A DNA stretch of 24,050 nt from a virus. The translations under genes and the position numbers were made by a program. The notes under the pieces are model-generated. The model was not told where the DNA came from. It saw only the letters and a program-made list of their open reading frames with translations, and searched no databases. The stretch spans positions 1 to 24,050 of the IMG/VR virus record IMGVR_UViG_3300025646_000364, one strand, 5' to 3'. Shown here piece after piece: positions 13,313-21,904 of the stretch. How positions within the stretch are numbered: the stretch's first letter is position 1; every line of letters starts with the position of its first letter.

Positions 13313-13902
13313 TTATAAGCCCCCTCAAGAACCCGCTCATGGGCTTGGATCATGTACCTCTTGTTGCTTGCTGGCTGTTTGACCCATTCTTTAATCATGC
13401 GAACATAAGCAAGGTCCATATCACCTAGATTAAGCTCATGGCCGTTAATTTTGCATTTCCAAATAGGTGAATCATTGAAGATATGCGGCGGGCTCTTAGC
13501 AAGCCCGATGATGTTTATGCAGTCCCACTCCAGACCATCCGAGCCCGTCTTGAAATAGTTATAATGGGAGTCTTCGAGACCTCGACCCTCTGAAGGGGCT
13601 AGATGCTCATATTGGTTAACCATTCTCAAGCATTTAATCTTGTCGCAAACCTTGCGAACTTGATCGATATCTTTGCTTATGGGTTTCTCACACAGAACCT
13701 TGAAGTCATCAAGAATCATGAGATTTTCAAAATGGAATTCTGTCGGGCTAGCTACGATAATGCTATGAAGGTCTTTTTTGTATCTTGGAGCGTCTTGCCA
13801 GTCATGTTCATCAAACATAACAACATCGACGCCCAGCATCTCAAGGATTTTTTTGTACCTATTCCCCATATTACCGGAGCCGATTATACCAATTGCTTTC
13901 AT
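13300..13902 (-). CDS. Short Gfo/Idh/MocA-type oxidoreductase
   Basis: A 200-residue protein with an N-terminal Rossmann fold (GIIGSGNMG, glycines at 8, 10 and 13), VASPTEFH (50-57) and LCEKPIS (70-76), whose Glu-Lys-Pro is the hallmark of the Gfo/Idh/MocA family. Usual members have 320-380 residues; here the C-terminal sheet domain is much reduced. GGGAGG lies 8 nt before the ATG. It overlaps the dehydratase by 4 nt and the cytidylyltransferase by 13 nt. It probably oxidises or reduces a sugar hydroxyl in the same pathway; a degenerate or regulatory enzyme is also possible. Confidence 0.8.
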   Translation of the reverse strand: MKAIGIIGSGNMGNRYKKILEMLGVDVVMFDEHDWQDAPRYKKDLHSIIVASPTEFHFENLMILDDFKVLCEKPISKDIDQVRKVCDKIKCLRMVNQYEHLAPSEGRGLEDSHYNYFKTGSDGLEWDCINIIGLAKSPPHIFNDSPIWKCKINGHELNLGDMDLAYVRMIKEWVKQPASNKRYMIQAHERVLEGAYKCAK

Positions 13903-14747
13903 CCTAAAACCCTCCCAACAAGCTTAACCAAGTCTTCTCTCTCAAATTTATGGAAATGTTGGCTTGTGTACTTGTCATCTTTAACGTCAACGCTCCAGCC
14001 TATTTCTTCATGAATCTTTTCACCCGGCCTGATTCCTACAATATCAATTTCATAGCTTGAAACCCCCAGGTGATCGGCAACGACTTCAAGAAGTGCCAAG
14101 ATAGAGCTTGAACCAAGGGCTGGGACAAGCCTTCTTTTTGAACTTGAATCTCTGCTTCTCCAAAGGAATTCAGCAGCATCATCTAAGTGGAGCCAGAACC
14201 TTGTCATGTCCTTATGTGTGATGGGGATCTTCTCACCTGCAAGAAGTTTGTCTTTGAATATATGCAGGACCGAACCCCTTGAGCCCATGACATTTCCCCA
14301 CAAGAAGACAAGGGCATCGTCTTTATCTCTCAAGTACCTCTCACTCATGGCCTTAGCCATCCCGTAAGCATTGACGGGACGAACGGCCTTGTCTGTTGTT
14401 GTGAAGATATACTTAGCCCCAGAAACCCGGGCATATTTATATGTGTTGATTGTCCCGTGATAGTTAACATCGGCACAATATTCAACATTATCCTCGCAGA
14501 CCTCAATGTGTTTACTTGCTGCGAGATTGAACACGTAATCAGCTTTTTTAGGGAGTTTATCTAGCCATTCGTTGCCTCTTATGTCACCGAGGACATATTT
14601 TGCCGGGAATTTTTGTCGAAGCTCCTTTTGCCTCAATTCACAACGACTCACAATCCACACATTATAAGGCTCGGGATCGGCTTCTATCTGGCTACACAAC
14701 GCCTTCCCAAGAGAACCCGTTCCGCCAAATATAACTATATTTTTCAT
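13899..14747 (-). CDS. PseB/FlaA1-like nucleotide-sugar 4,6-dehydratase
   Basis: A 282-residue enzyme from ATG 14747, with AAAGGA 8 nt upstream. An in-frame upstream ATG would add 17 residues without similarity. FGGTGSLGKAL (7-17) binds NADP(H). TTTDKAVRPVNAYGMAK has Asp119-Lys120 and Tyr128-x3-Lys132, the same spacing as the Asp-Lys and Tyr catalytic residues of FlaA1/PseB. DMTRFWLHLDDAA and GIRPGEKIHEE are further family blocks. Such enzymes turn UDP-GlcNAc into a 4-keto-6-deoxy sugar, the first step of pseudaminic-type amino-sugar synthesis. It leads the sugar operon. Confidence 0.85.
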   Translation of the reverse strand: MKNIVIFGGTGSLGKALCSQIEADPEPYNVWIVSRCELRQKELRQKFPAKYVLGDIRGNEWLDKLPKKADYVFNLAASKHIEVCEDNVEYCADVNYHGTINTYKYARVSGAKYIFTTTDKAVRPVNAYGMAKAMSERYLRDKDDALVFLWGNVMGSRGSVLHIFKDKLLAGEKIPITHKDMTRFWLHLDDAAEFLWRSRDSSSKRRLVPALGSSSILALLEVVADHLGVSSYEIDIVGIRPGEKIHEEIGWSVDVKDDKYTSQHFHKFEREDLVKLVGRVLG

Positions 14748-14748
14748 T

Positions 14749-14961
14749 TTATTTATCCTTTGGAGAATACTCAAAGAGATAGGCGGGATCGAGAACATTC
14801 GTCACGACCACCGCCCCGCCACTTGTTAGTTCGGCGAGAAGTTCAGTTGCATCTTTGGTGAGCTTAGGCTGTGGGGATTTTCGTTTTCGGAGGATAAAAA
14901 GAGTCAATACTACATTAAGAAGCATTGACGCTGAAAGGATGATGATGGGCAAAATAGACAT
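14749..14961 (-). CDS. Small membrane-anchored protein heading the sugar-lysis operon
   Basis: A 70-residue protein from ATG 14961; a TTG at 14976 is an alternative start, and neither has a strong ribosome site (GAG 9 nt before the ATG). An N-terminal membrane helix (ILPIIILSASMLLNVVLTLFI) is followed by RKRK and a soluble tail (about 40 residues, with ATELLAELTSGGAVVVTN). It overlaps the region before the dehydratase start. No family is recognised; it is the first gene after the internal promoter. Confidence 0.55.
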   Translation of the reverse strand: MSILPIIILSASMLLNVVLTLFILRKRKSPQPKLTKDATELLAELTSGGAVVVTNVLDPAYLFEYSPKDK

Positions 14962-15014
14962 AATGAACACTCGCAATAGACAGTCAAAATATACAGAGGT
15001 ATCTTAGCTTTTTG

Positions 15015-15044
15015 CTTATAACTCTTCAAGATTTTTTTAGTCAA
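15015..15044 (-). promoter_or_regulatory. Internal promoter for the sugar-lysis operon
   Basis: On the minus strand TTGACT (15044-15039) is followed after 18 nt by TATAAG (15020-15015). It overlaps the stop of the tail-fibre-like gene and lies about 55 nt before the first gene of the operon. It would allow expression of the sugar and lysis genes separately from the structural genes. No clear terminator for the structural operon is seen here, so read-through is also likely. Confidence 0.55.
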
Positions 15045-15717
15045 TCACCCAAGAAAGACATGCTTCTGGTCCGCCTGTGTTCGTTCTTGATGTGTAACCC
15101 GCTCCAGTCCAATCTCTATATGACAGAAGAAGATTTCCGCTTGTTTGAACTTGACACCCGATAAGATAAGCTCCGAATTCAGCGAATACTGATTCAACAT
15201 TATCAGGTGGCAAAAACTGTGAAGGAATAAAAGACGAGCCTGTAGCGGGCTGTGCCATAGCGCTGTGGTTAGCACTATCTATTGACAGTGTTACAAGCTT
15301 CCCAACCCTAACAATTCTAACCGTTCCACCTGTAAAATTGCCCTCGCCAGAAAGGGAGTCTTCCCACTCTTCATAATAATCTAGATCATCATTACCAAAG
15401 TTAATATTGCCTTTAAATGTGTCGGCGTGTATTTCTGCGTGTTTCGAGCTAGACGTTCCGATGTCATAAGTTGAATCTGTCTTAACAACAATATCAGCCG
15501 CAATTGAACCCGTAATAGTTACATCATCACCGGAAGCGTTTCCAAGGGTCACGTTTCCATTGAATGAGGCAGCGCCCGCCACTGTTAATGCGTCGATAGA
15601 GAGAGACTTTGTGCCATCGGTTAAGCTGTTAATGATATCTGAGAAGTTGGTGTTAACCTCGGAGGCATCGGCTGCCGTTCCGTTTGAAAAGGTATAGGTT
15701 ACGCTTGGATTTGCCAT
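15037..15717 (-). CDS. Tail-fibre-like structural protein
   Basis: A 226-residue protein low in Cys and rich in Ser, Thr, Gly and Asn. The beginning (SVTYTFSNGTAADASEVNTN) and the following TVAGAASFNGNVTLGNAS are typical of phage fibre shafts and N-terminal anchors. TYDIGTSSSKHAEIHADTFK (about 81-100) is a repeat unit common in fibre proteins. The C-terminal half is a separate globular part, perhaps for host binding. GGAGG lies 9 nt upstream within the end of the previous gene (TAATG overlap). It is the last structural gene and fits a receptor-binding or fibre role. Confidence 0.7.
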   Translation of the reverse strand: MANPSVTYTFSNGTAADASEVNTNFSDIINSLTDGTKSLSIDALTVAGAASFNGNVTLGNASGDDVTITGSIAADIVVKTDSTYDIGTSSSKHAEIHADTFKGNINFGNDDLDYYEEWEDSLSGEGNFTGGTVRIVRVGKLVTLSIDSANHSAMAQPATGSSFIPSQFLPPDNVESVFAEFGAYLIGCQVQTSGNLLLSYRDWTGAGYTSRTNTGGPEACLSWVID

Positions 15718-17738
15718 TATTTAATTCCTCCGAATTCTGGGGCCATATTAATAAATGAGGGCGGCTGCTCATTGCCTGGGGTTAATTGCCTAAGCCCAAA
15801 TGCTCCGGCCCCTATTGCTTTTCCTGAGCCTATAAATCTTCCGGCTTTGGAAAATAAGTCTTGTCCAAATTGAGCCCGTGAGAGCAGGTTGAGCATTTGG
15901 GATCTCCCAAGAGAGCCCGCCTGTGATAATAGATTAAAAGTCTTGAGGAACTCAAGCCCCTGGGGGGTTCCCGAAGGCCCGATCATCGGCGGGATTGCGT
16001 CGAGATATATTTTAAGAGCTTCGGCCTTTTTGGCTGCGTTTTCCCCAAAGATTAGATTCCTTGTTTCTTGCGGGAGCTTATCAACAATTTTAGCAAGCTT
16101 GTTCGGGTTAATTTCACCCTTAAGCTCTGCCCTCTGAGCTATATCTTCGATCTTAGCGCTTCTCAGTCTTTCAAAAGCCTCTGGAAATGCCTTCTTTACC
16201 TTCATTATTTTAGCTGGGTCATTTGTTGCCAGGATCTTATTTATTCGGCTAATCTCTGGGGTTTTCTCAAAGAACTTACGAGTTACAGCTTTAGGTGAGC
16301 CCGCAATAACCCGGCCCCTTTGACCAAATATGTCTTGAACCTCGCGGGCTACCGTTGCATATATTCGATCGGCTTCAGGGATCTCTTTTGCAGCTTGTTC
16401 ATATATTTCAGTTCCGCCCTCAAACTCCGCAATCTTTAAAAGAGCATCAGACCTTGCGCCCGTTGTTTGATTATAAACCTCACCAAGAGCCCTTTTAACG
16501 GCTTCATTCTGGCTTGATCTTTGTTCTCTCCCTATTGCAGACCTAAACTTTTTAAGTTGGTCTAAAGTCTCAACAGAGCCCAGCTTTTTCTTGAATGACA
16601 AAAGAGCTGCAACAGCTTCATCATCAAACTCAAAAACATCGAGAACATCGTCAATGGTTCTCTCAATATCTTTTGGAGCTTCAACCAGCGGGGTTCTTTT
16701 GAACAGCGTTTCATATTTATTATAAATCGCTTCCGCTGGCCCTAGCTTTTCGCTTATCTTTTCCGAGAAGTCTTTTGCCGATTGTTCTCCAACCTCAAAA
16801 GCTGTTTGTTTGCCGGCTCTCTCAACAATAAGATCAGCAGCTTCTTGAGCTGCTTTTTGATTCTTTTTGATTTGCGATCTAAGCCCCATGCCGCCGACTT
16901 TGCCTACTGATTGATTAAGAGTCGATTCTAGTTTTTGAACAAGCTCAGAATCCAGCAATTGCCCCGGCGTAGCTTTCGCTCCGATATCTTGGGCAGCTTG
17001 TTCTATGGCTTCAGAGCCCGCTTTTTTCGGGGCCACAAGCCCTGCGGCTTTTCCGAGCCCTTTGCCCACAAACTGAAGTCCCTTGCCTGCCGCTGTAAAA
17101 GCCCCAGCCGTGCCGCCTCCAATCAAACCCGCCTGCGCTACCTGCCCCGGGCTCATGGTTTCCCTAACACCGAGGGCTTTCCCTAACATTTGCTTTCCAG
17201 CCTCAAAACCGGCGGCCCCTGCTGCCCCCGCTGCTATGGCTCCAGGCACGTTACCTGCTGCAAAGCCGAATGTGCCTGCTAGTCCTGTTACTGTGGCCTC
17301 TAGGGCATCTCCAACAACATCGAAAACATCGAAAAGATCAAAGCCCTCAGGATCGACAGCCATGTATTGAGGGTCACCCGGCTTTTTGGCTTGGAGCTGT
17401 TTTGTCTCGGGATCTATACGAGTTTGAAAGCCCTTTTTAACAAGGTACTGCTGCTGTAGTTGTGGCTCTCTGTCGAGTAAGTTCTTGACAGTGAACCGAT
17501 CTAAAAAAGGAACCCCGCCGCGCTCTTGGCTGGCTGGAGTATTGGCTGCAATTATGTCATAAATCTTGTTCTTGGCTTCAACAGCCTTCGGTTCGTCAGG
17601 ATTGGCCCGGATATGTCTCCATGCGCCTATAGCTTGATCTGTAACCCCTAGCTTTTGCATTGCAACGCTTGTTCTTGCATCTTCAGGATTGTCCGCAATG
17701 TAATTAAGTATCTTCTCTGTTTGCTGTGGGCTTGGCAT
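15717..17738 (-). CDS. Large ejection-type internal virion protein
   Basis: A 673-residue mostly helical protein. Residues about 145-210 form a glycine- and alanine-rich segment (GLAGTFGFAAGNVPGAIAA, AAGAAGFEAGKQMLG) with small-residue spacing typical of membrane-inserting ejection proteins. The rest is charged helix, including a long region from about 260 to 480. In podoviruses the largest of the proteins encoded after the tail genes (P22 gp16/gp20-like) is ejected with DNA and helps it cross the cell envelope. Assignment rests on size, composition and position, not on a recognised family. Confidence 0.6.
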   Translation of the reverse strand: MPSPQQTEKILNYIADNPEDARTSVAMQKLGVTDQAIGAWRHIRANPDEPKAVEAKNKIYDIIAANTPASQERGGVPFLDRFTVKNLLDREPQLQQQYLVKKGFQTRIDPETKQLQAKKPGDPQYMAVDPEGFDLFDVFDVVGDALEATVTGLAGTFGFAAGNVPGAIAAGAAGAAGFEAGKQMLGKALGVRETMSPGQVAQAGLIGGGTAGAFTAAGKGLQFVGKGLGKAAGLVAPKKAGSEAIEQAAQDIGAKATPGQLLDSELVQKLESTLNQSVGKVGGMGLRSQIKKNQKAAQEAADLIVERAGKQTAFEVGEQSAKDFSEKISEKLGPAEAIYNKYETLFKRTPLVEAPKDIERTIDDVLDVFEFDDEAVAALLSFKKKLGSVETLDQLKKFRSAIGREQRSSQNEAVKRALGEVYNQTTGARSDALLKIAEFEGGTEIYEQAAKEIPEADRIYATVAREVQDIFGQRGRVIAGSPKAVTRKFFEKTPEISRINKILATNDPAKIMKVKKAFPEAFERLRSAKIEDIAQRAELKGEINPNKLAKIVDKLPQETRNLIFGENAAKKAEALKIYLDAIPPMIGPSGTPQGLEFLKTFNLLSQAGSLGRSQMLNLLSRAQFGQDLFSKAGRFIGSGKAIGAGAFGLRQLTPGNEQPPSFINMAPEFGGIK

Positions 17739-17741
17739 AGT

Positions 17742-18710
17742 TTACCTATTAAGCTCTTGCATTAAAAATTGATCGAAAGCGTCCTTGTCAGATTGCTGTG
17801 GAGCTGCCTGCGCTTTAGGGAGAATCCCTCCCGAAGAACTGACGTTTCCAATATTTCCCGGCATGGTAAAATCAATCGGCTCAGGAAATATTGAATCAGG
17901 ATCAATAAATTGAAATATTTCTTGTTGGGTTTGCCCCGTCTTTTTAGCTAATGCGTCCGATATAAAAGATGCCTGCTTTCTTGCTGCTTCAAGTTTAACC
18001 TGTTGGATAACATCGGCGGCTTTGGCTAGTGCTATTCTTTCATTTGGAAGTATTCTCTCGCCTTCGGCTAATCTCTTATATGTTGCGAGAACTTGATCAG
18101 GAAGCGCCGGGCTGGCTCCCAATTGTTGCAAATCCTCAGCTCTAATTGCGCCAACATCGCCTGACATTCTAAACACGTTTCTCAGGGCAATTGCGTCCAC
18201 CACGGGTTCTTTTGCCTGAAGGAACTTTTTAACTTGATTGGCTGCTTCGTATGCGTCAACGGCTGCATTTATTTTCTTGTCTTTTGTTGCGAAATCAATC
18301 TTTGCATCAACAAGGGCCGCTTGATCTTCTTTATCTTTATCAATCTTTGCAGCTTGTTCGGCGATGATAGCTTGTCTGTCTTGTGGTGTTTGCATGAATA
18401 CTGGAGCGCCTTCTGGAGACTTGCCGAACTCTCTAAAGCCCTCTTTTGGCTCTGGAGAAAACAAAGCCCCCGATTGAGTGAGAGACATTTGTTTGGCAGG
18501 GGTCACAATTCCCTCACTTGCTGCCTTAGCTTCTTTGAGCTGTATGTCAGCCAAGGCTTGCTGCGTATCGGCTCCCTCTTGTTGTTTTGCCAGTAAGCTC
18601 AAACGTTCATTAGCCTGAGCGATCCCGTAAACAGAGCCCGCAATCTGAAGGCCACGGGCGATCTTTTCAAGAGCCGATTCTTTTTTTCCTGGTACGATGA
18701 CTTGTGCCAT
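17742..18710 (-). CDS. Helical ejection-type or internal virion protein
   Basis: A 322-residue Ala-, Gln- and Lys-rich protein, mostly helical (for example QQEGADTQQALADIQLKEAK). It starts MAQVIVPGKKES and then GLQIAGSVYGIAQAN. The start peptide MAQVI-x-P is shared with the next gene upstream in the operon. AGGA lies 8 nt before the ATG and the start overlaps the preceding stop as TAATG. It fits the group of three or four podovirus ejection proteins by order; no family is recognised. Confidence 0.6.
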   Translation of the reverse strand: MAQVIVPGKKESALEKIARGLQIAGSVYGIAQANERLSLLAKQQEGADTQQALADIQLKEAKAASEGIVTPAKQMSLTQSGALFSPEPKEGFREFGKSPEGAPVFMQTPQDRQAIIAEQAAKIDKDKEDQAALVDAKIDFATKDKKINAAVDAYEAANQVKKFLQAKEPVVDAIALRNVFRMSGDVGAIRAEDLQQLGASPALPDQVLATYKRLAEGERILPNERIALAKAADVIQQVKLEAARKQASFISDALAKKTGQTQQEIFQFIDPDSIFPEPIDFTMPGNIGNVSSSGGILPKAQAAPQQSDKDAFDQFLMQELNR

Positions 18711-19078
18711 TATGCCGTTCCTTCTCTTCTGGCTTGCATTAATGCCGCTAATATTGGGGCTTCAAATTGTTGCCGCTGTTCTGGAGGAAGTTGAGCGACT
18801 TCCATTCTTGCGGCTTCTAGTTCTTGCAGCGGTGAAGGTGCTTGAACCGTTGCCTGAGGGGCTTGAATTCGCCTTTGAGCCGCCTGGAGGCTTGGAGATT
18901 GCTTATTGCTTGATAAGAACCCGGCGGCTAGGTTTCCCGCTGCGGCCCCTGTTGTGGCTCCGGCTGCGGCTCCCATAGGCCCTGTTGGGGCTCCAGCTAT
19001 GCCACCCGCAACCATCCCGGCGGTTTGAAGTAGTTTGCCAGTTTTATCTTCTCTTTGTGGTTGAATAACTTGAGCCAT
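18710..19078 (-). CDS. Glycine-zipper protein, possible ejection component
   Basis: A 122-residue protein. Residues about 17-55 are a glycine-alanine zipper (GMVAGGIAGAPTGPMGAAAG, then TTGAAAGNLAAG), the kind of helix that packs in membranes. The rest is Gln- and Pro-rich with a helical end. It begins MAQVIQPQRED, like the 322-residue neighbour. AGAGGT lies 5 nt upstream. It may form part of the channel used for DNA entry; this is inference. Confidence 0.55.
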   Translation of the reverse strand: MAQVIQPQREDKTGKLLQTAGMVAGGIAGAPTGPMGAAAGATTGAAAGNLAAGFLSSNKQSPSLQAAQRRIQAPQATVQAPSPLQELEAARMEVAQLPPEQRQQFEAPILAALMQARREGTA

Positions 19079-19088
19079 TTCTTACCTC

Positions 19089-20003
19089 TTATATACTAAA
19101 ATCTATGCCGAAGATTCCGCCGCCGCCGCCGCCTGATCCACCACCAGAACCAAGCCCAGGCATTTCAAAATTGCTACCCCAGATATCTTTAAGTAACCCG
19201 CCTAAGAGCCCAGGGTCATTCATGGCGTCCTGTTGAATTTTTAGATTCTTGTTATTTATTCTAATCTCTTCGGCAAACTGTTGTTGAGCAAGATCCATTT
19301 GAGCTTCAAATTGCTTAATTGATTCCTCAAAAGATTGCTTGAATTGTTCGGCCTGTTGCGTTCTCGCTTTAAGAGCTTCAGAGCTTTGGAAGTCCCGCCC
19401 AAGTTTAGCCTGTTCGGCGGCAAATTCTTGCTGAACCCCAAGCTGTTCAATCCCGGCTTGTCTTGCGATTTCTGCTTGTTCGGCCGCAAATTGACGGCCT
19501 TTTTCAGCCTCGGATGCTTGAAATTGCCGTTGTTTCTCGATCTCTTGACGGCGCAAGATATCTTCTTCTTCGGCGCTCATAATGCCTTCTTGAACCCGGC
19601 CTAGTTGCTTTTGTCCGGCTTCTTCGGCAAGCATTTGAGTTTTGATATCAGCCCCAGAGCCTTGCTGACCTAATGCAGCAAATCGACGCTGCAAAGCCTC
19701 TTGTTGCGCCTGGGTTTGAGCCCCTTGCTCTTGCTTGGCTCTTTGCCTTAGTCTTTGAAATCTTGCGCTTGGATCGACCATGTTCCCACCTTGATCTTTG
19801 AGCCCTTCGGGGCTTTTATATTCAAATTTCTTGTTCTTTAGTTGCTCTAATCTTTTCCTTGATGCCTCAAGGGCTACTTGAAACGGGTCTTTTTTCTGGC
19901 CAGTTTGAACATTAACGCCGGATTTCTTTCGACTTTCTTTAAGCCCCTCTTCACGTCCTGTGAATTCGCCCGACTCCATATCTGATGTAAATTGGATGGC
20001 CAT
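19089..20003 (-). CDS. Long coiled-coil internal virion protein
   Basis: A 304-residue protein. From about 75 to 260 it is a near-continuous helix rich in Gln, Ala, Glu and Arg, with quasi-repeats such as RQFQASEAEKGRQFAAEQAE and QEFAAEQAKLGRDFQSSEA. It ends in a Gly-rich tail (GLGSGGGSGGGGGGIFG). Similar Gln-Ala coiled-coil proteins occur just after the tail genes in many podoviruses and are thought to be internal or ejected. Start ATG overlaps the stop of the tail protein gene upstream (TAATG). Confidence 0.6.
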   Translation of the reverse strand: MAIQFTSDMESGEFTGREEGLKESRKKSGVNVQTGQKKDPFQVALEASRKRLEQLKNKKFEYKSPEGLKDQGGNMVDPSARFQRLRQRAKQEQGAQTQAQQEALQRRFAALGQQGSGADIKTQMLAEEAGQKQLGRVQEGIMSAEEEDILRRQEIEKQRQFQASEAEKGRQFAAEQAEIARQAGIEQLGVQQEFAAEQAKLGRDFQSSEALKARTQQAEQFKQSFEESIKQFEAQMDLAQQQFAEEIRINNKNLKIQQDAMNDPGLLGGLLKDIWGSNFEMPGLGSGGGSGGGGGGIFGIDFSI

Positions 20004-21904
20004 TATCTTACACCCTTTGCATTATAGCTGAAATTCATTCCAAGGAGCTTAAACTTCTGATTAACGGCATTCTGATTGCTGAACTTAAATTGAATACGCT
20101 TGCCGCGTGTCGGTGCTATAAAAAGCCTCTGTTCTTTGTCGTCAGCTCCTGCGCTCCATTGATCGGTTCCCCAGACAAATGTTCCCCATAGACTGGAAGA
20201 GTCTGAGAGGTCCATTTGATATTGATTGCCACCCCCTGAATCAGAATCAGCCCTAACATTGATATTCATATAATAAGACCCTGACAGCTCAAAGAAAAGC
20301 CTCGCATCTCTAAAGTCTTTGTGAAGATACTCATCTCCCTTGACTCCTGAGAACTCTTTGGTCCATATATAAGAGTCTATCGCACTTCCGTCATCGTTAT
20401 AAGTATCCGTATTTAACTCATAAACAAACCCGTTATCGACTGAGCTTTGAACGTATAGTTTACCATCGAGTTCCGTGAAGCTATGGGCATTGATACCAGT
20501 CCAAGGAACCCAACTAGCCTTCTGTTGCTTGAGTTGCCCAAGGCTGAAGTCATAGACATAGATTCTATTATTTGATGTTTGGCTTTCACCATAAGGAACT
20601 GTGATATAAGCTTTGTTCTCAAAGACAAAGCTCGATATTTCTCCAGCTGCCCCTTCATTTATGAGAAGCATGTCGGGCTCTATCCGGTCAGATTGCATTT
20701 CAGAACCAACAGCCGATTGAGTCAAGATAGAAGCTGAAGGGGCTATTGTTTGCCCTTGGATTGCTGAGAACCCGAGGAATCTCCCACCCTGTATGGCTGG
20801 GAACATGACCCTATTCTCAAAGTTAAATGGGCCTAACGGGGAACGACAACCGAACGTTGCCCGAACACGTTGGACGCTCCAGTTTGTCGGGCTGGTGTCT
20901 GGCATGTAGATCAGCCAAGGATTGCGCTCGCAAAAGACAATAACTGAGTTGTCATAAATAGCGAGAGCCTTGGGCTTGTCTCCCGATGTGTCCCCTAGCC
21001 TCAAAAATGATGTGCTCTTGACCGTATATGGGTTTCCGATCTCTGAGTATTTAACAAGGTGATCCTCTGGGTCTATAAAGAAAAGTCTTGCCTGATGATA
21101 TATGACAGCTGAGAACTTAGGAGGCACACCGTTGTCGCTTGGAGCTTCAACCCCAAGGCTGCCATCGGCTATTCCATCATCATAAGTCGTTGTTGAGTTG
21201 TCTGATATCGTGGCAAGTCTTTTATAAGTCGAGCCCCCTGCTTCTGTTCTGTATAACCTTCTAGAATCAACCCCCCAGGACTGCGCAGCCGTTGGGAGAG
21301 ATGTTAGCCTTATGTCTTCACTAGCCGCCGTATGAGTGCCAAGAACCGTATAATCAGACTCGACAAGGTTAGTATTGACGTTGGTGATGGCATAGGCGTA
21401 TTCACCAGTTAAGTTCGTGCCACTTGGAGCTGTTGCGATCGAAGCTGTTGAAGATGGAGCATAGATCCCGTGACGGGTAAACTCATCGCCCTGGCCGCCG
21501 TATTTATAAGGGATCTCGGTTCCGTTGCAAAAGAAAATATGATTTTCATATTCCGCAGCATAAACCCGGGTTCCTGCGGTAAAGACTGATTGAGCTGAAG
21601 GTATTGTTGCAAAGGTCGAAGCCTGCCAGTCATAAGCAGTACCGTTCCACCAGGCGATCATTGTGTTTGTGCCGTCCTGATCGTGGCGGGTATATATCCC
21701 CTGAGCTGCATATGATCCGACTGCTGTTGTGTTGAGCTTGTCAGAGCCGCCGCGAGTTTGAACCGCACCGTCATCAAAAACAACATTCAAGCAATCCGGG
21801 CTCTCATTGTCCTGAATCTGGTTTCTCTCGAACTTGTTATTTAACCCGCCGTCAATTGTGAGACGTTCTTTTGCGGGATATCTTTTAGCTGTTCTCGATG
21901 TCAA
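20003..21904 (-). CDS. P22 gp10-like tail protein (DNA stabilisation or nozzle)
   Basis: A 633-residue, strand-rich protein. The start (LTIDGGLNNKFERNQIQDNE, then SPDCLNVVFDDGAVQTRGG) is the conserved beginning of a widespread podovirus tail protein; the body shows repeated blades (GTRVYAAEYENHIFFCNG, DNSVIVFCERNPWLIYM, NKAYITVPYG) compatible with the beta-propeller of gp10-type proteins. It would close the tail channel between adaptor and needle or fibre. Residues 573-583 (WGTFVWGTDQW) match a motif in the protein at 22533. It overlaps the adaptor gene by 4 nt. Confidence 0.72.
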   Translation of the reverse strand: MTSRTAKRYPAKERLTIDGGLNNKFERNQIQDNESPDCLNVVFDDGAVQTRGGSDKLNTTAVGSYAAQGIYTRHDQDGTNTMIAWWNGTAYDWQASTFATIPSAQSVFTAGTRVYAAEYENHIFFCNGTEIPYKYGGQGDEFTRHGIYAPSSTASIATAPSGTNLTGEYAYAITNVNTNLVESDYTVLGTHTAASEDIRLTSLPTAAQSWGVDSRRLYRTEAGGSTYKRLATISDNSTTTYDDGIADGSLGVEAPSDNGVPPKFSAVIYHQARLFFIDPEDHLVKYSEIGNPYTVKSTSFLRLGDTSGDKPKALAIYDNSVIVFCERNPWLIYMPDTSPTNWSVQRVRATFGCRSPLGPFNFENRVMFPAIQGGRFLGFSAIQGQTIAPSASILTQSAVGSEMQSDRIEPDMLLINEGAAGEISSFVFENKAYITVPYGESQTSNNRIYVYDFSLGQLKQQKASWVPWTGINAHSFTELDGKLYVQSSVDNGFVYELNTDTYNDDGSAIDSYIWTKEFSGVKGDEYLHKDFRDARLFFELSGSYYMNINVRADSDSGGGNQYQMDLSDSSSLWGTFVWGTDQWSAGADDKEQRLFIAPTRGKRIQFKFSNQNAVNQKFKLLGMNFSYNAKGVR

